Notes: generated by a model not told the origin, from the sequence alone. A stretch of DNA of 56,506 bases from Oscillospiraceae bacterium (GCA_020024615.1 JAHHTP010000008.1:1-56506); one strand, 5' to 3'. Counted from the stretch's first letter, positions 27,221 to 36,429 are shown. Numbers and translations: made by a program.

Positions 27221-29467
27221 ATGAATAAATCAGTTCTGAAAGTATTGTCTGTCTGCCTGTGTGCAACGCTGGCAGCAGGTACATCGGTTTATGCGATTGT
27301 CAATGATAAGCAGGGCGAACAGCAGGTACTGCCTGTTTCGGTCAGCACCAAACAAAAATCCAGCAGTAAGAAGCAGGAAATTACCAAAGATGAAACGGTT
27401 TATGTGCTGGCAGGTGCAAACGGTTCAGTTCAAAAAATCATTGTCAGTGATTGGATTAAAAATGTCATGCAGGACGCCCAACTGCATGACGAATCCGAAT
27501 TAGGCAATATTGTGAACATCAAAGGTGATGAAACCTACACCATGAATGGCGATACCATGCGTGTATGGGATGCCAAAGGCAATGATATTTATTATCAGGG
27601 AGATATCAAAAAAGATATTCCAGTAGAGATGTCGGTCAGCTACACGCTGGACGGAAAAAAGGTATCGCCAGAAGAACTGGCAGGAAAAAGCGGTCATGTT
27701 GTGATTCGCTTTGATTATCAGAATAATCAGTTTGCCAATGTCAAAATTAACGGCAAAACTGAGAAAGTCAACATCCCGTTTGCTATGTTGACCGGTATGC
27801 TGCTGGATACCGATATTTTTACCAATGTCAATGTTTCCAACGGCAAACTCATCAATGATGGTGACCGTATGGCGGTGGTTGGTATTGCATTCCCAGGTAT
27901 GCAGGACAGCTTAAAACTGGATTCGGATAAACTGGAGATTCCGGATTATGTCGAGATTTCGGCGGATGTCACCAACTTTGAGATGACCACCACCATGACC
28001 GTTGCAACCAATGAGTTGTTCAATGAATTTGACCCGGAAAAATTAAATTCTTTTGATGATCTGAGCGGTTCTCTGGACAAATTAACCGATGCCATGAATC
28101 AGCTGATGAATGGTTCTTCCCAGCTGTATGATGGTTTATGCACACTGTTGGATAAATCCGGCGAGTTGGTTGCCGGTATTGATAAACTGGCTGCTGGCGC
28201 AGGTGAACTGAAAAAAGGTGCTGGTGATTTGGATACCGGTGCAGGAAAGTTAAAAGATGGTGCTGCTGCGCTGTCTGCTGGATTAAATACCCTTTCTTCC
28301 AATAATGATACCTTAAACGGTGGTGCAAAACAGGTGTTTGATACGCTGCTTGCTACCGCAAATAGCCAGCTCAAAGCAGCTGGTGTAACCGTTCCAAAAT
28401 TAACGGTTGATAACTATGCAAAAACTTTGGAGAAGGTTATTGCATCTTTGGATAAAGACGCTGTTTATCAGCAGGCCGTTTCCAAAGTAACCGCTGAGGT
28501 GGAGAAAAATCGCCCTGCATTTGAAAAAGGTGTAACCGATGCAGTAAAACAGCAGGTTATGGTTCAGGTAACCGATGTTGTAAAAGAAGAAGTAACCAAG
28601 AAGGTAACCGCTGTTGTATATAATCAGGTTGCCGAGCAGGTGATTCCGGTTGCAACCAAAGGTCAGATGACCAAAGAAACCTATGACGCAGCTGTTGCTG
28701 CTGGAAAAGTCGATGCCGCTGTACAGAAGGCAATCCAAACTGCTATTGACGAACAGATGAAAACCGAAGCAGTTCAGAAGAAACTTTCTGCCGCTGTTGC
28801 TGCTCAGATGGAGAGCAAAGAAATCCAGGGTATGATTGCTGCACAGACCGATGCACAGATGAAAACCCAAAAGGTAAAAGCTCTGATTGCTAAGAATATC
28901 GAATTAAAAATGCAGCAGACCATTACCGGGCAGATGGCATCAGATGAGGTTCAAAAACAACTGGCTGCTGCTTCCGAGGGTGCAAAATCCATTATGAATT
29001 TAAAGACTTCGCTTGACAGTTACAATAGCTTCTATCTTGGTTTGAAAACCTATACCGGTGGTGTCAAGGATGCCGCAGCCGGTGCTGCACAGTTAAAAGC
29101 AGGCACAAAAGATTTGAAAGATGGTACTTCCAAGCTGTCTGCTGGTGCAAATGCGCTGTATGACGGTATCTTAACACTGAAAGATGGCGCACCTGCATTG
29201 ATTACAGGTATCACAGAATTGCGTGATGGTTCGATGAAGCTGTCTGACGGCTTACAGCAGCTGAATGAGGAAGGAATCAAGAAGCTGACAGACGCAGTTG
29301 ACGGTGATATTGCAGGTCTGTTTGATCGAATCCATGCAATTGTTGATGCTTCCAAACAGTATAATAGCTTTGCTGGTTTGAGTGATGATATGGATGGTCA
29401 GGTGAAATTTATTTACCGCACCGATTCCATTGAAGCTCCTATTGATTCTGATAAAACCGAAGAATAA
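27221..29467 (+). CDS. Secreted coiled protein with Leu-Gly heptad repeats
   Basis: A 748-residue protein with a signal-peptide-like N-terminus (KVLSVCLCATLAAGTSVYA). After a beta-rich region of about 290 residues come heptads of the type LxxGxxx: LAAGAGELKKGAGDLDTGAG near residues 320-345, and a second block near the C-terminus (KAGTKDLKDGTSKLSAGANA). Between them is an unusual helical stretch rich in VTxxV and QMK repeats. The repeats match the YhgE/Pip-like X-X-X-Leu-X-X-Gly class. No C-terminal membrane bundle is present, unlike full YhgE proteins, so the MMPL partner may supply it. ATG follows ACGGAGGGATTACC. Confidence 0.82.
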   Translation: MNKSVLKVLSVCLCATLAAGTSVYAIVNDKQGEQQVLPVSVSTKQKSSSKKQEITKDETVYVLAGANGSVQKIIVSDWIKNVMQDAQLHDESELGNIVNIKGDETYTMNGDTMRVWDAKGNDIYYQGDIKKDIPVEMSVSYTLDGKKVSPEELAGKSGHVVIRFDYQNNQFANVKINGKTEKVNIPFAMLTGMLLDTDIFTNVNVSNGKLINDGDRMAVVGIAFPGMQDSLKLDSDKLEIPDYVEISADVTNFEMTTTMTVATNELFNEFDPEKLNSFDDLSGSLDKLTDAMNQLMNGSSQLYDGLCTLLDKSGELVAGIDKLAAGAGELKKGAGDLDTGAGKLKDGAAALSAGLNTLSSNNDTLNGGAKQVFDTLLATANSQLKAAGVTVPKLTVDNYAKTLEKVIASLDKDAVYQQAVSKVTAEVEKNRPAFEKGVTDAVKQQVMVQVTDVVKEEVTKKVTAVVYNQVAEQVIPVATKGQMTKETYDAAVAAGKVDAAVQKAIQTAIDEQMKTEAVQKKLSAAVAAQMESKEIQGMIAAQTDAQMKTQKVKALIAKNIELKMQQTITGQMASDEVQKQLAAASEGAKSIMNLKTSLDSYNSFYLGLKTYTGGVKDAAAGAAQLKAGTKDLKDGTSKLSAGANALYDGILTLKDGAPALITGITELRDGSMKLSDGLQQLNEEGIKKLTDAVDGDIAGLFDRIHAIVDASKQYNSFAGLSDDMDGQVKFIYRTDSIEAPIDSDKTEE

Positions 29468-29481
29468 TCAGCAATAAAGCA

Positions 29482-29515
29482 AGACCAGTCCGATATGGTT
29501 CGGGCTGGTCTTTTT
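29482..29515 (+). terminator. Terminator after the heptad-repeat gene
   Basis: Twelve-base stem AGACCAGTCCGA/TCGGGCTGGTCT with one G-T pair, followed by TTTTTG. Confidence 0.9.
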
Positions 29516-29572
29516 GTTATGCGTGGAAAACCAAGCAATTCACGGCTTGATTTTTGGATATGAGATGGAACA

Positions 29573-30673
29573 TCATTTCAACTGGATATCCATCACAACT
29601 GGATTATGATCGCTGTATTCAAATTTTTCATCCATTGTTTCCACACGAAGGACGTCAATATTAGAAGAAACAATAAATCCGTCCAGTACATAATGTTGTG
29701 TGCGTTCACTTTCCGGATCATAGGGCTGATTCAGCAGCCGACAGGTAGGAACGGTATCATCATAGACATATCTCCATTCGGATGGGAGCTGTTCCAGAAC
29801 GCCTGGAATCCATTCAGAGGTACTTTTAATTTCAGTTTTTGTGTCCGGAAAAGTTTGGTTAAAATCGCCTCCGGCAATGACATAGTTGCCTTTTGCATAT
29901 TCCTCTTGCATCAAAGACATCAGCTGCTGGGTTTGTGCGATTTTTCCCTCACCATCATCGTATGCTTCCAGATGCAGATTAATCATGACGATTTCTTTCG
30001 AGGTGTTTTCTAAAGGAATACGGGATACCAACAGACAGCGTTTTAAATTTGCTGTCCGAACCGGCCACTGAAATGGTACAGGCAGACTGTACCGATCAGA
30101 TGAAGTGACATCATAACGACTGTAAGTAGCAATGCCGGAATGGATTTCACCAATCGGTTTTTGGACAGGATATGGTACGAATTTGCAAACATAGTTTGGC
30201 GCATAATACATCTCATACTTTGGCAGAGCATTTGCATACTGCGTCAGCTGATTCTGATGAAAAGTACGGCGGGAATCCTTGTCGATCTCTTGCAGGAAAT
30301 AGATATCTGCGTTTGCCTTTTGAAGGATGTTTTCGATTCCATGCATATTTTTTACAACCGTTTCTTTATCCGACGCACCGGTTCCGCTGCCGCCATCCAT
30401 TAAAAAATCTGATTCTTTGCCCAAGCCACCGTATCCGGTGTTGAATGTGAGAATGCGCAAAGACTTTCCCTGATATTGCTTTTGAATGTCGGTGGTTCCG
30501 GTTTCTGCTGGTTCCATCTGCGTAGGGCGATATTCTGTTGCTGTCAGGTATCCCACAAATCCGACGGCGGAAAGGATCAGTGCCAGGCATACCAAACCTG
30601 GATAAAAATACCAATGGTGCTTTTTGGATGGAGTGCGATTAGAAGAAATTGAATGTAATTTTTTCTGATTCAT
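29573..30673 (-). CDS. Membrane-anchored endonuclease/exonuclease/phosphatase-family protein
   Basis: A 366-residue protein with an N-terminal basic stretch and one hydrophobic segment (residues about 25-48), then an EEP-fold domain outside the membrane. Catalytic landmarks are RILTFNTGYGG, LQEIDKDSRR with the metal-binding Glu, VIAGGDFNQTF, and the terminal SDHNPVVMDI with the Asp-His pair. Members include DNases, sphingomyelinases and phosphoesterases; the substrate is unknown. The extracellular placement argues against a role in DNA repair. It is monocistronic and divergent from sigK. Confidence 0.85.
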   Translation of the reverse strand: MNQKKLHSISSNRTPSKKHHWYFYPGLVCLALILSAVGFVGYLTATEYRPTQMEPAETGTTDIQKQYQGKSLRILTFNTGYGGLGKESDFLMDGGSGTGASDKETVVKNMHGIENILQKANADIYFLQEIDKDSRRTFHQNQLTQYANALPKYEMYYAPNYVCKFVPYPVQKPIGEIHSGIATYSRYDVTSSDRYSLPVPFQWPVRTANLKRCLLVSRIPLENTSKEIVMINLHLEAYDDGEGKIAQTQQLMSLMQEEYAKGNYVIAGGDFNQTFPDTKTEIKSTSEWIPGVLEQLPSEWRYVYDDTVPTCRLLNQPYDPESERTQHYVLDGFIVSSNIDVLRVETMDEKFEYSDHNPVVMDIQLK

Positions 30674-30840
30674 AAAAACTGTTCCCTTTCTAATGGTATA
30701 ATATTTTAATTATACCACACTTTTCCATTTTGTCTATCTGCTATTTTAGCATAGTAAAGGGGTTGTTATTGATAAAGTGTGCTAACAACAGAATATATTA
30801 TGAAAGAGGGCATATTCTGGATGTAAGGGGGGCATATAAC

Positions 30841-31536
30841 ATGATAGAACAGATGATTTCTTTCTTATCGCAGCGTTTATTATTTTTTATGCTGCATCTT
30901 GAAAATAGTTCAAGTTTTCCGAAGCCGTTTCATGCACAGGAGGAGCGGGAATGCATCTATCAGATGGAACATGGGACAAAACAGCAGGCCTTGAAAGCCA
31001 AAAATGACCTGATTGAACATAATCTGCGTCTGGTAGCGCATATTGCGAAGAAATATTATGCGGTATCCTCCGATCAGGAAGATCTGGTTTCGATTGGAAC
31101 GATTGGGTTAATCAAAGCAGCGAATACTTTTTGCAGTTCGCGTAATATCCGGTTTGCCACCTATGCTTCTCGTTGTATTGAAAATGAAATTCTGATGCAT
31201 TTTCGGGCATTGCGCAAAACCGCTGGAGAGGTGTATCTGGGAGACCCAGTGGATGGGGAGGATGACGGCGGTATTACACTGCTTGACACCATTGCCGATC
31301 CGCGAAATCTGGAGGATGATGTTTGTTTGAAGCTGCATTCTGAAAAACTTCTGAGACTGGTTCAGACATTGCCGCCGCGTCAGCGGAAAATCATTTCGAT
31401 GCGGTACGGACTGGATGGGGAAGAACCACTGGTACAGCGTCAGGTGGCGGATTTATTGGGTATTTCCAGAAGTTATGTGTCGCGTATCGAGAAAAAAGCA
31501 TTGGCAAGTTTAAAAGAGGGATTGGAAGAATTATAA
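30841..31536 (+). CDS. sigK: Sporulation sigma factor SigK
   Basis: A 231-residue sigma-70-family factor for late mother-cell sporulation genes. The hydrophobic N-terminus (MISFLSQRLLFFMLHLENSS) resembles the pro-sequence of pro-sigma-K; SFPKPF and LIEHNLRLVAHIAKKYYA follow (region 2), and the C-terminal PPRQRKIISMRYGL with VADLLGISRSYVSRIEKKA is region 4. The frame is open to 30730, but ATG at 30841 has GGGGGG ten bases upstream. The gene is intact, with no skin-like insertion. SigE is the main alternative; the SFPKP and pro-sequence pattern favours SigK. Confidence 0.9.
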   Translation: MIEQMISFLSQRLLFFMLHLENSSSFPKPFHAQEERECIYQMEHGTKQQALKAKNDLIEHNLRLVAHIAKKYYAVSSDQEDLVSIGTIGLIKAANTFCSSRNIRFATYASRCIENEILMHFRALRKTAGEVYLGDPVDGEDDGGITLLDTIADPRNLEDDVCLKLHSEKLLRLVQTLPPRQRKIISMRYGLDGEEPLVQRQVADLLGISRSYVSRIEKKALASLKEGLEEL

Positions 31537-31587
31537 TCGATAGACAATATTTACCCAACACATAAAATTTTACTTATGGAACAATGA

Positions 31588-31614
31588 AAGCCCCGGATTT
31601 TCCGAGGCTTTTTT
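31588..31614. terminator. Terminator between sigK and bcp
   Basis: AAGCC-CCGGA and TCCG-AGGCTT form a stem with a small internal mismatch, followed by TTTT. It lies between convergent genes. Confidence 0.7.
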
Positions 31615-31627
31615 CTGATATTTGGGT

Positions 31628-32083
31628 TTATCCCAGATATGCCAAAATTTCTTCTGCATTGGTATCCGGTTTTACTTTCGACATAACCTTTTCGATGATG
31701 CCGTTTTCATCAATCAGATAGGTACTGCGGACAATACCCATGCTCACCTTACCGTACATCTTTTTCTCTTGCCATACACCATATTCTTCAATCGCAATCC
31801 GATCTGGGTCAGAAAGCAGGATAAATGGAAGATTGTGTTTTTCAGCAAATTTAGCATGGGATGCAGCTGAATCTTTGCTGATACCGATGATTATTACATT
31901 TTTTTCGATAAAAGCATCATAGGCAGCAGCAAACGCACATGCCTGTCTGGTACAGCCCGGTGTGTTGTCTTTCGGATAAAAATACAATACAATTTTTTTG
32001 CCTGCAAAATCATGCAGGGATACCAGATTACCGTTTTTATCAGCTAAGGTAAAATCTGGTGCTTTGGTTCCTATTTCCAGCAT
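31628..32083 (-). CDS. bcp: Thioredoxin-dependent thiol peroxidase (Bcp/PrxQ)
   Basis: A 151-residue peroxiredoxin that reduces hydroperoxides in the cytoplasm. The peroxidatic Cys is in DNTPGCTRQACAF and the second Cys five residues later is the resolving Cys of atypical two-Cys PrxQ enzymes. The conserved GISKDSAASHAKFAEKH follows. Length is normal. It is monocistronic and fits an anaerobe's peroxide defence. Confidence 0.94.
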   Translation of the reverse strand: MLEIGTKAPDFTLADKNGNLVSLHDFAGKKIVLYFYPKDNTPGCTRQACAFAAAYDAFIEKNVIIIGISKDSAASHAKFAEKHNLPFILLSDPDRIAIEEYGVWQEKKMYGKVSMGIVRSTYLIDENGIIEKVMSKVKPDTNAEEILAYLG

Positions 32084-32154
32084 ATCAAATCTCCTTTATA
32101 ATTTAATATTAGTTCTTAATTCTATTATAAGACATAAACATATTTTTGTCAAGA

Positions 32155-32190
32155 GAAAAGATAAAAGCGATGGGTTTAGCCCCATCGCTT
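32155..32190 (-). terminator. Terminator after pgsA
   Basis: Perfect ten-base-pair stem AAGCGATGGG/CCCATCGCTT; on the minus strand a T-rich run follows. It ends the recA-recX-rimO-pgsA operon. Confidence 0.85.
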
Positions 32191-32196
32191 ATGTGT

Positions 32197-32766
32197 TTAT
32201 TTGCTTTGAAGAAAAACATGACGATTTTTGTACAGATATTCAATACCCGAATACAGCGTGATTGCTGCTAAAATCCAGCATGCGATTTGAGAGGCAATCG
32301 TAAACCAGTTGCCCATCACTGCCGGATAGAAATCACTGATGCCGAGTACAAACAGCAGAATGCAGGTAACAATCATCTGCATTGCAGTTTTGACTCTGCC
32401 GGACTGTGCCGCAGCAATTACCAGACCATCCTCCGAGGCAGCCAGCAGACGCAGTGCATTCACAGCAGTATCGCGCAGAATGATGATGGCTACTACCAGC
32501 ATTGGACAGAGTTTGACATCCATTAAGCAGAGCAATGCACAGGTAACTAGCATCTTATCCGCAAGTGGATCTAAGAATTTGCCGAAGGTGGTGACCAGAT
32601 TGTTTTTTCTTGCCAAATAGCCATCTAAAAAATCAGTTAAAGATGCGGCAACAAACACCACAAATGCAATGGTATAATGCCCAGGAATGCCTGTAAACAG
32701 GAAGAAAAATAGAAATACTGGTACTAAAATCACACGAATTAAGGTAAGCTTATTCGGAAGATTCAT
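32197..32766 (-). CDS. pgsA: CDP-diacylglycerol-glycerol-3-phosphate 3-phosphatidyltransferase
   Basis: Makes phosphatidylglycerol phosphate from CDP-diacylglycerol and glycerol-3-phosphate in the membrane. In the 189-residue protein the CDP-alcohol phosphotransferase motif D-G-x2-A-R-x8-G-x3-D-x3-D is complete, spanning DGYLARKNN through GKFLDPLADKML. About five membrane helices are seen. It is the last gene of the recA operon, 12 bases after rimO; a pgsA next to recA and a methylthiotransferase is a common Firmicutes arrangement. Confidence 0.94.
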   Translation of the reverse strand: MNLPNKLTLIRVILVPVFLFFFLFTGIPGHYTIAFVVFVAASLTDFLDGYLARKNNLVTTFGKFLDPLADKMLVTCALLCLMDVKLCPMLVVAIIILRDTAVNALRLLAASEDGLVIAAAQSGRVKTAMQMIVTCILLFVLGISDFYPAVMGNWFTIASQIACWILAAITLYSGIEYLYKNRHVFLQSK

Positions 32767-32778
32767 GACGTTTTCTCC

Positions 32779-34110
32779 TTATTCAATCGTGAAAACCTGA
32801 CCAACCAGATCATAGTCGCAAACTTCGGTGATGGTAACGGCAACAAAATCACCCACTGCCAGTTTGTGCGGACAGTCAAAGAAGATTTTACCGTCAATAT
32901 CCGGTGCATCAAAGGTACTTCTGCCGAAATAACATGCGCCGTATTTGTCGTAGCCTTCCACAACAACCTGAACCGTCTGTCCAATTCTTGCTTCCTGCTT
33001 TTTCATCATAATATCGTACTGTAATTCCATAATAACATCAGCACGATGTTGTCTGACTTCTTCATCAACCTGATTTTCCATCATGGCAGCTTTTGTTTTT
33101 TCTTCTTCGGAGTATGCAAAACAGCCCAGATGATCAAATTCTGCTTTTTTGACAAAGTCGGTCAGTTTTGCAAAATCCTCCTCGGTTTCACCCGGGAAGC
33201 CTGTGATTAAAGTAGTACGCAGGATAATGCTTGGAATCTCACGGCGTAATTTTTCAATGAGTTCTACCAGTGCATTTTCGCTGTCCGGACGGTTCATATC
33301 ATGCAGAATATGATCGGAACAGTGCTGAACTGGGATATCCAGATATTTTACCAGTTTTGGCTCAGTTTTCAAAACTTCAATCAGTTCATCCGTAATTTTG
33401 TCCGGATAGCAGTACAGAGTACGGATCCAGATGAAGTCGATTTTGCACAGCTCACGCAGCAATTCTGCCAGCGCATAATGTCCATATAAATCCATGCCGT
33501 AACGGGTGGTATCCTGAGCGACCAGTACCAGCTCCCGAACGCCCTGTTTATACAGCCATTTTGCTTCCGCAACAATGGATTCAATGGTACGGGAACGGAA
33601 TCTGCCACGAATCTGCGGGATTGCACAGTAGGTACAGCAGTTATCACAGCCCTCCGAAATTTTCAGGTATGCAAAGTAAGGAAGTGTGGATAAAACACGC
33701 GGTGCGTTGATATCCAGATCGGTTTTTTTGCCATAGGAGGACCATTTCTGTCCCTGTGCCGCCTTACGGACTGCTTTGGAGATAAACTGATTACTTCCCA
33801 GACCCAGAACACATTCAATTTCCGGAATCAACTCTGCCAGTTCCTGTTGATAACGCTCTGCAAGACATCCGGTGACAACGATGCCTTTGCACCGTCCTTC
33901 TTTTTTAAGATTTGCCCAGTCTAAGATTTCCTGAATCGCTTCTTCTTTTGCGGACTGAATAAAGCCACAGGTGTTGATGATTACAACATCAAAATCCGCT
34001 TCCTCGCTGACTAATTGGATGCCGTCATTTCGTAAGGTAGCCATCATCATTTCGGCGTCCACCTGATTTTTTGGACATCCTAAAGAGACCATTGCTGCTT
34101 TGATTGCCAT
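32779..34110 (-). CDS. rimO: Ribosomal protein S12 methylthiotransferase RimO
   Basis: A radical SAM enzyme that adds a methylthio group to Asp88 of ribosomal protein S12. In the 443-residue protein the N-terminal domain with three Cys (SLGCPKNQVDAE, NTCGFIQ, VTGCLAERY) binds one cluster. CX3CX2C in EGCDNCCTYC binds the SAM cluster, and a C-terminal TRAM domain is present. GCPKNQVDAE and IPQIRGRFRSR separate it from MiaB and MtaB. It is third in the recA operon, 15 bases after recX. Confidence 0.93.
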   Translation of the reverse strand: MAIKAAMVSLGCPKNQVDAEMMMATLRNDGIQLVSEEADFDVVIINTCGFIQSAKEEAIQEILDWANLKKEGRCKGIVVTGCLAERYQQELAELIPEIECVLGLGSNQFISKAVRKAAQGQKWSSYGKKTDLDINAPRVLSTLPYFAYLKISEGCDNCCTYCAIPQIRGRFRSRTIESIVAEAKWLYKQGVRELVLVAQDTTRYGMDLYGHYALAELLRELCKIDFIWIRTLYCYPDKITDELIEVLKTEPKLVKYLDIPVQHCSDHILHDMNRPDSENALVELIEKLRREIPSIILRTTLITGFPGETEEDFAKLTDFVKKAEFDHLGCFAYSEEEKTKAAMMENQVDEEVRQHRADVIMELQYDIMMKKQEARIGQTVQVVVEGYDKYGACYFGRSTFDAPDIDGKIFFDCPHKLAVGDFVAVTITEVCDYDLVGQVFTIE

Positions 34111-34125
34111 AAGTATGATACCTTT

Positions 34126-34770
34126 CTATATTTCTTGCTGTGCGGATAGATATTCCGAAACAGCCGTTTGTATTTCACTGATGCGATAACCTCGTCTTGC
34201 GAGTGCTGCGATGACATTCTGTTTCTGCCGGTAATCGCCAGAAGATAGTTTTTCTGCATATCGTTTTTCAATCAGTGTTTGCAACTGACCGCAGGTATCC
34301 ACCTGCGGCGCAATCTGATGTAATGCTTTTTGTGCGGTTTGCTTTGGAATGCCTTTCTGTACCATCCACTGATATGCCTTTGTCGTGCCGTAGCGTTTGG
34401 TAATCAGGCAGTAGTTTGCTGCTTTCAGTGCGTAATTCCAGTCATTGATCTCACCAAGTTCGATGCAGCGGGAAACAGTTTTTGCTGCTGCGTGCGTTTC
34501 AATGCCTTTATCAAGCAGTTTTTTGTAAAGCGCACCGGAGGTCATGTCTTTGGCAGAAATCAATTTGATTGCCTGATTGCGGGCGTTTCTCAGCATTTCT
34601 GCTTCTGTGATCTGCTCCCATTGCTCCAGCGTGAACTTTCTGCCTGGTCTTACACCTTTGCAGTAGACCACTTCATAGTCCATAGATACAGCATCTTCGC
34701 TGCAATCCGTTGATATCAGAAAAGTACTTCCTCTTAAAGGGGTGACCGCTGTAATTGTAATAAATTCCAT
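34126..34770 (-). CDS. recX: RecX regulatory protein
   Basis: A 214-residue inhibitor and modulator of RecA filaments. The family is recognised by three-helix repeats, seen in NQAIKLISAKDMTSGALYKK, ETHAAAKTVSRCIELG and RYGTTKAYQWMVQKGI. The C-terminal half has further repeats (KQNVIAALARRGYRISEIQ). It lies nine bases after recA in the same operon, the usual place. Overall length is typical of Gram-positive RecX. Confidence 0.9.
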   Translation of the reverse strand: MEFITITAVTPLRGSTFLISTDCSEDAVSMDYEVVYCKGVRPGRKFTLEQWEQITEAEMLRNARNQAIKLISAKDMTSGALYKKLLDKGIETHAAAKTVSRCIELGEINDWNYALKAANYCLITKRYGTTKAYQWMVQKGIPKQTAQKALHQIAPQVDTCGQLQTLIEKRYAEKLSSGDYRQKQNVIAALARRGYRISEIQTAVSEYLSAQQEI

Positions 34771-34779
34771 GCCAAATCC

Positions 34780-35988
34780 TTAGAAATCTTCACTGTCCGG
34801 GTCAATGTCCAGAATAGTGACATCATCTGCAAGAGAAACCTGCGGCGATTCAGCCTCATAAATAGCAGTGTTGATTTCAGTTTCATTTTCCTCATTATCT
34901 TCTGAAACAACCGGCACATTATCACGCTGTCTTGCTGCGTTGGCAACATCCATCAGCTCTTTGGAGTATTCCATAACCTGTGCTGCAACTTCCTCTGCAA
35001 TTTCCGGATTCTGTAACAGATATTCCTTGGCTTTGTCACGACCCTGACCAATTTTCTCATCCTTGTAGGAGAACCATGCACCACTCTTATGGATGATATC
35101 CGCTTCTACAGCATAGTCTAAAATCTCACCGGTGCGGGAGATGCCTTCGCCGTAGATCATATCAAAGAATACTTCTTTGAACGGTGGTGCAACTTTGTTT
35201 TTAACAACGCGGCATTTGGTGTGATTGCCGATGACTTCCGAACCGCGTTTGATGGATTCGCCGTTTTTGCGGACATCAATACGCACAGAGGAGAAGAACT
35301 TCAGTGCGCGACCGCCCGGTGTGGTTTCCGGATTGCCGTACATAACACCAACCTTTTCACGCAGCTGATTGATAAAGATGGCGACAGTGCCGGTTTTGCC
35401 GATAATGGAGGTCAGTTTACGCAGCGCCTGGGACATCAGTCTTGCGTGTACGCCGACATGAGAATCACCCATCTCGCCTTCAATTTCAGCGCGCGGAACC
35501 AGTGCGGCAACCGAGTCCAGAACGATAATATCCAGTGCACCGGAGCGAACTAGCGCTTCCATAATTTCTAGTGCCTGTTCTGCGGTATCTGGCTGGGATA
35601 CCAGCAGCGAGTCAATATCAACACCAAGTGCTTTTGCATAAATCGGGTCAAGCGCATGCTCAACATCAATGAAAGCTGCTTCGCCGCCAGCTTTTTGCGC
35701 TTCTGCTACGACATGCAGGGCAAGGGTGGTTTTACCGGAGGATTCCGGTCCGAAAATTTCCACGATTCTGCCGCGTGGAACACCACCTATTCCAAGAGCC
35801 ATATCCAGTCCAAGACTTCCAGTAGAAATAGCTTCTACATTCATGCTGACTGCCTGACCGAGTTTCATAACCGCACCCTTGCCGAATTGTTTTTCCAGCT
35901 GTACGATTGCTGCTTCCAAGGCAGCTTTTTTATCGGTAATCTGTGTATAATCCACTTTTTCGATTTTACTTTTGGCTGTTTTGGCCAT
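34780..35988 (-). CDS. recA: RecA recombinase
   Basis: ATP-dependent strand-exchange protein for recombination and repair. The 402-residue protein has Walker A GPESSGKTT, Walker B in LDIIVLDSVAALVP, the L2-region landmark INQLREKVGVMYGNPETTPGG, and a C-terminal tail rich in Asp and Glu of about 60 residues. That tail is longer than in the 350-residue enzymes. It heads the recA-recX-rimO-pgsA operon. I see no LexA-type GAAC-N4-GTTC box in the upstream 110 bases, so SOS control is not evident. Confidence 0.97.
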   Translation of the reverse strand: MAKTAKSKIEKVDYTQITDKKAALEAAIVQLEKQFGKGAVMKLGQAVSMNVEAISTGSLGLDMALGIGGVPRGRIVEIFGPESSGKTTLALHVVAEAQKAGGEAAFIDVEHALDPIYAKALGVDIDSLLVSQPDTAEQALEIMEALVRSGALDIIVLDSVAALVPRAEIEGEMGDSHVGVHARLMSQALRKLTSIIGKTGTVAIFINQLREKVGVMYGNPETTPGGRALKFFSSVRIDVRKNGESIKRGSEVIGNHTKCRVVKNKVAPPFKEVFFDMIYGEGISRTGEILDYAVEADIIHKSGAWFSYKDEKIGQGRDKAKEYLLQNPEIAEEVAAQVMEYSKELMDVANAARQRDNVPVVSEDNEENETEINTAIYEAESPQVSLADDVTILDIDPDSEDF

Positions 35989-36062
35989 AATCCGTCACTC
36001 CTTTTTCGCTTATATATAAGGTGAAAATCTGTTGATTTCAGCTGTTTTTGATTATCTTATTT

Positions 36063-36091
36063 ATCATAACATATTTTTATCAATATCGCAA
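36063..36091 (-). promoter_or_regulatory. recA promoter
   Basis: On the minus strand TTGCGA, 17 bases, TATGAT, about 75 bases before the recA start. Confidence 0.55.
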
Positions 36092-36155
36092 GACCTGACA
36101 GTGTGGATTCCCTCTTTCTGCATATAAATATTTCTTGCTTTTTCAGAAAAATGTA

Positions 36156-36184
36156 TTGACAAATTTTATAGTCTATTCTATAAT
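36156..36184 (+). promoter_or_regulatory. Promoter of the second cobalamin riboswitch
   Basis: TTGACA, 17 bases, TATAAT: full consensus, placed about 20 bases before the aptamer. Confidence 0.85.
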
Positions 36185-36203
36185 AGAAGTGTACAGAAGA
36201 ATA

Positions 36204-36351
36204 GATGAAGTCATTGGTATGAGTGATCTTCCATTGTCTGGCAGAAATTGTCGGGGGATAAGGGAATGCGGTGAGATTCCGCAGCAACAGCCATTGCCGT
36301 ATGAGAGTAAATCAGATTTCTCTTTTAGCCGGAATGCTTATCGACTTCATC
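36204..36351 (+). promoter_or_regulatory. Cobalamin riboswitch aptamer (DUF4430-ECF operon)
   Basis: The outer P1 helix is perfect: GATGAAGTC (36204-36212) with GACTTCATC (36343-36351). Inside are the cobalamin-class segments AAGGGAATGCGGTGAGATT, CCGCAGCAACAGCC and the closing TAGCCGGAATGC. The central part is shorter than in the other switch of this window, so it may be the smaller cobalamin subtype that lacks some peripheral helices. The genes below it encode a transcobalamin-like lipoprotein and an ECF S component, which supports the call. Confidence 0.85.
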
Positions 36352-36429
36352 ATGCAGAATTCCCTTGGGCAAAATTAGAAGGGTTAAGCATGAAACAAAC
36401 AGACTTCGCAGTCTGTAATTTGTGTTATC

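Noticed and set aside
28400..28870. Antisense frame of 156 codons opposite the heptad-repeat gene
   Set aside because: It is a shadow produced by the repetitive codons of the sense gene, with Cys- and Asn-rich nonsense composition.
30841..31536. skin-like element splitting sigK
   Set aside because: The sigK reading frame is continuous from the pro-sequence to region 4.
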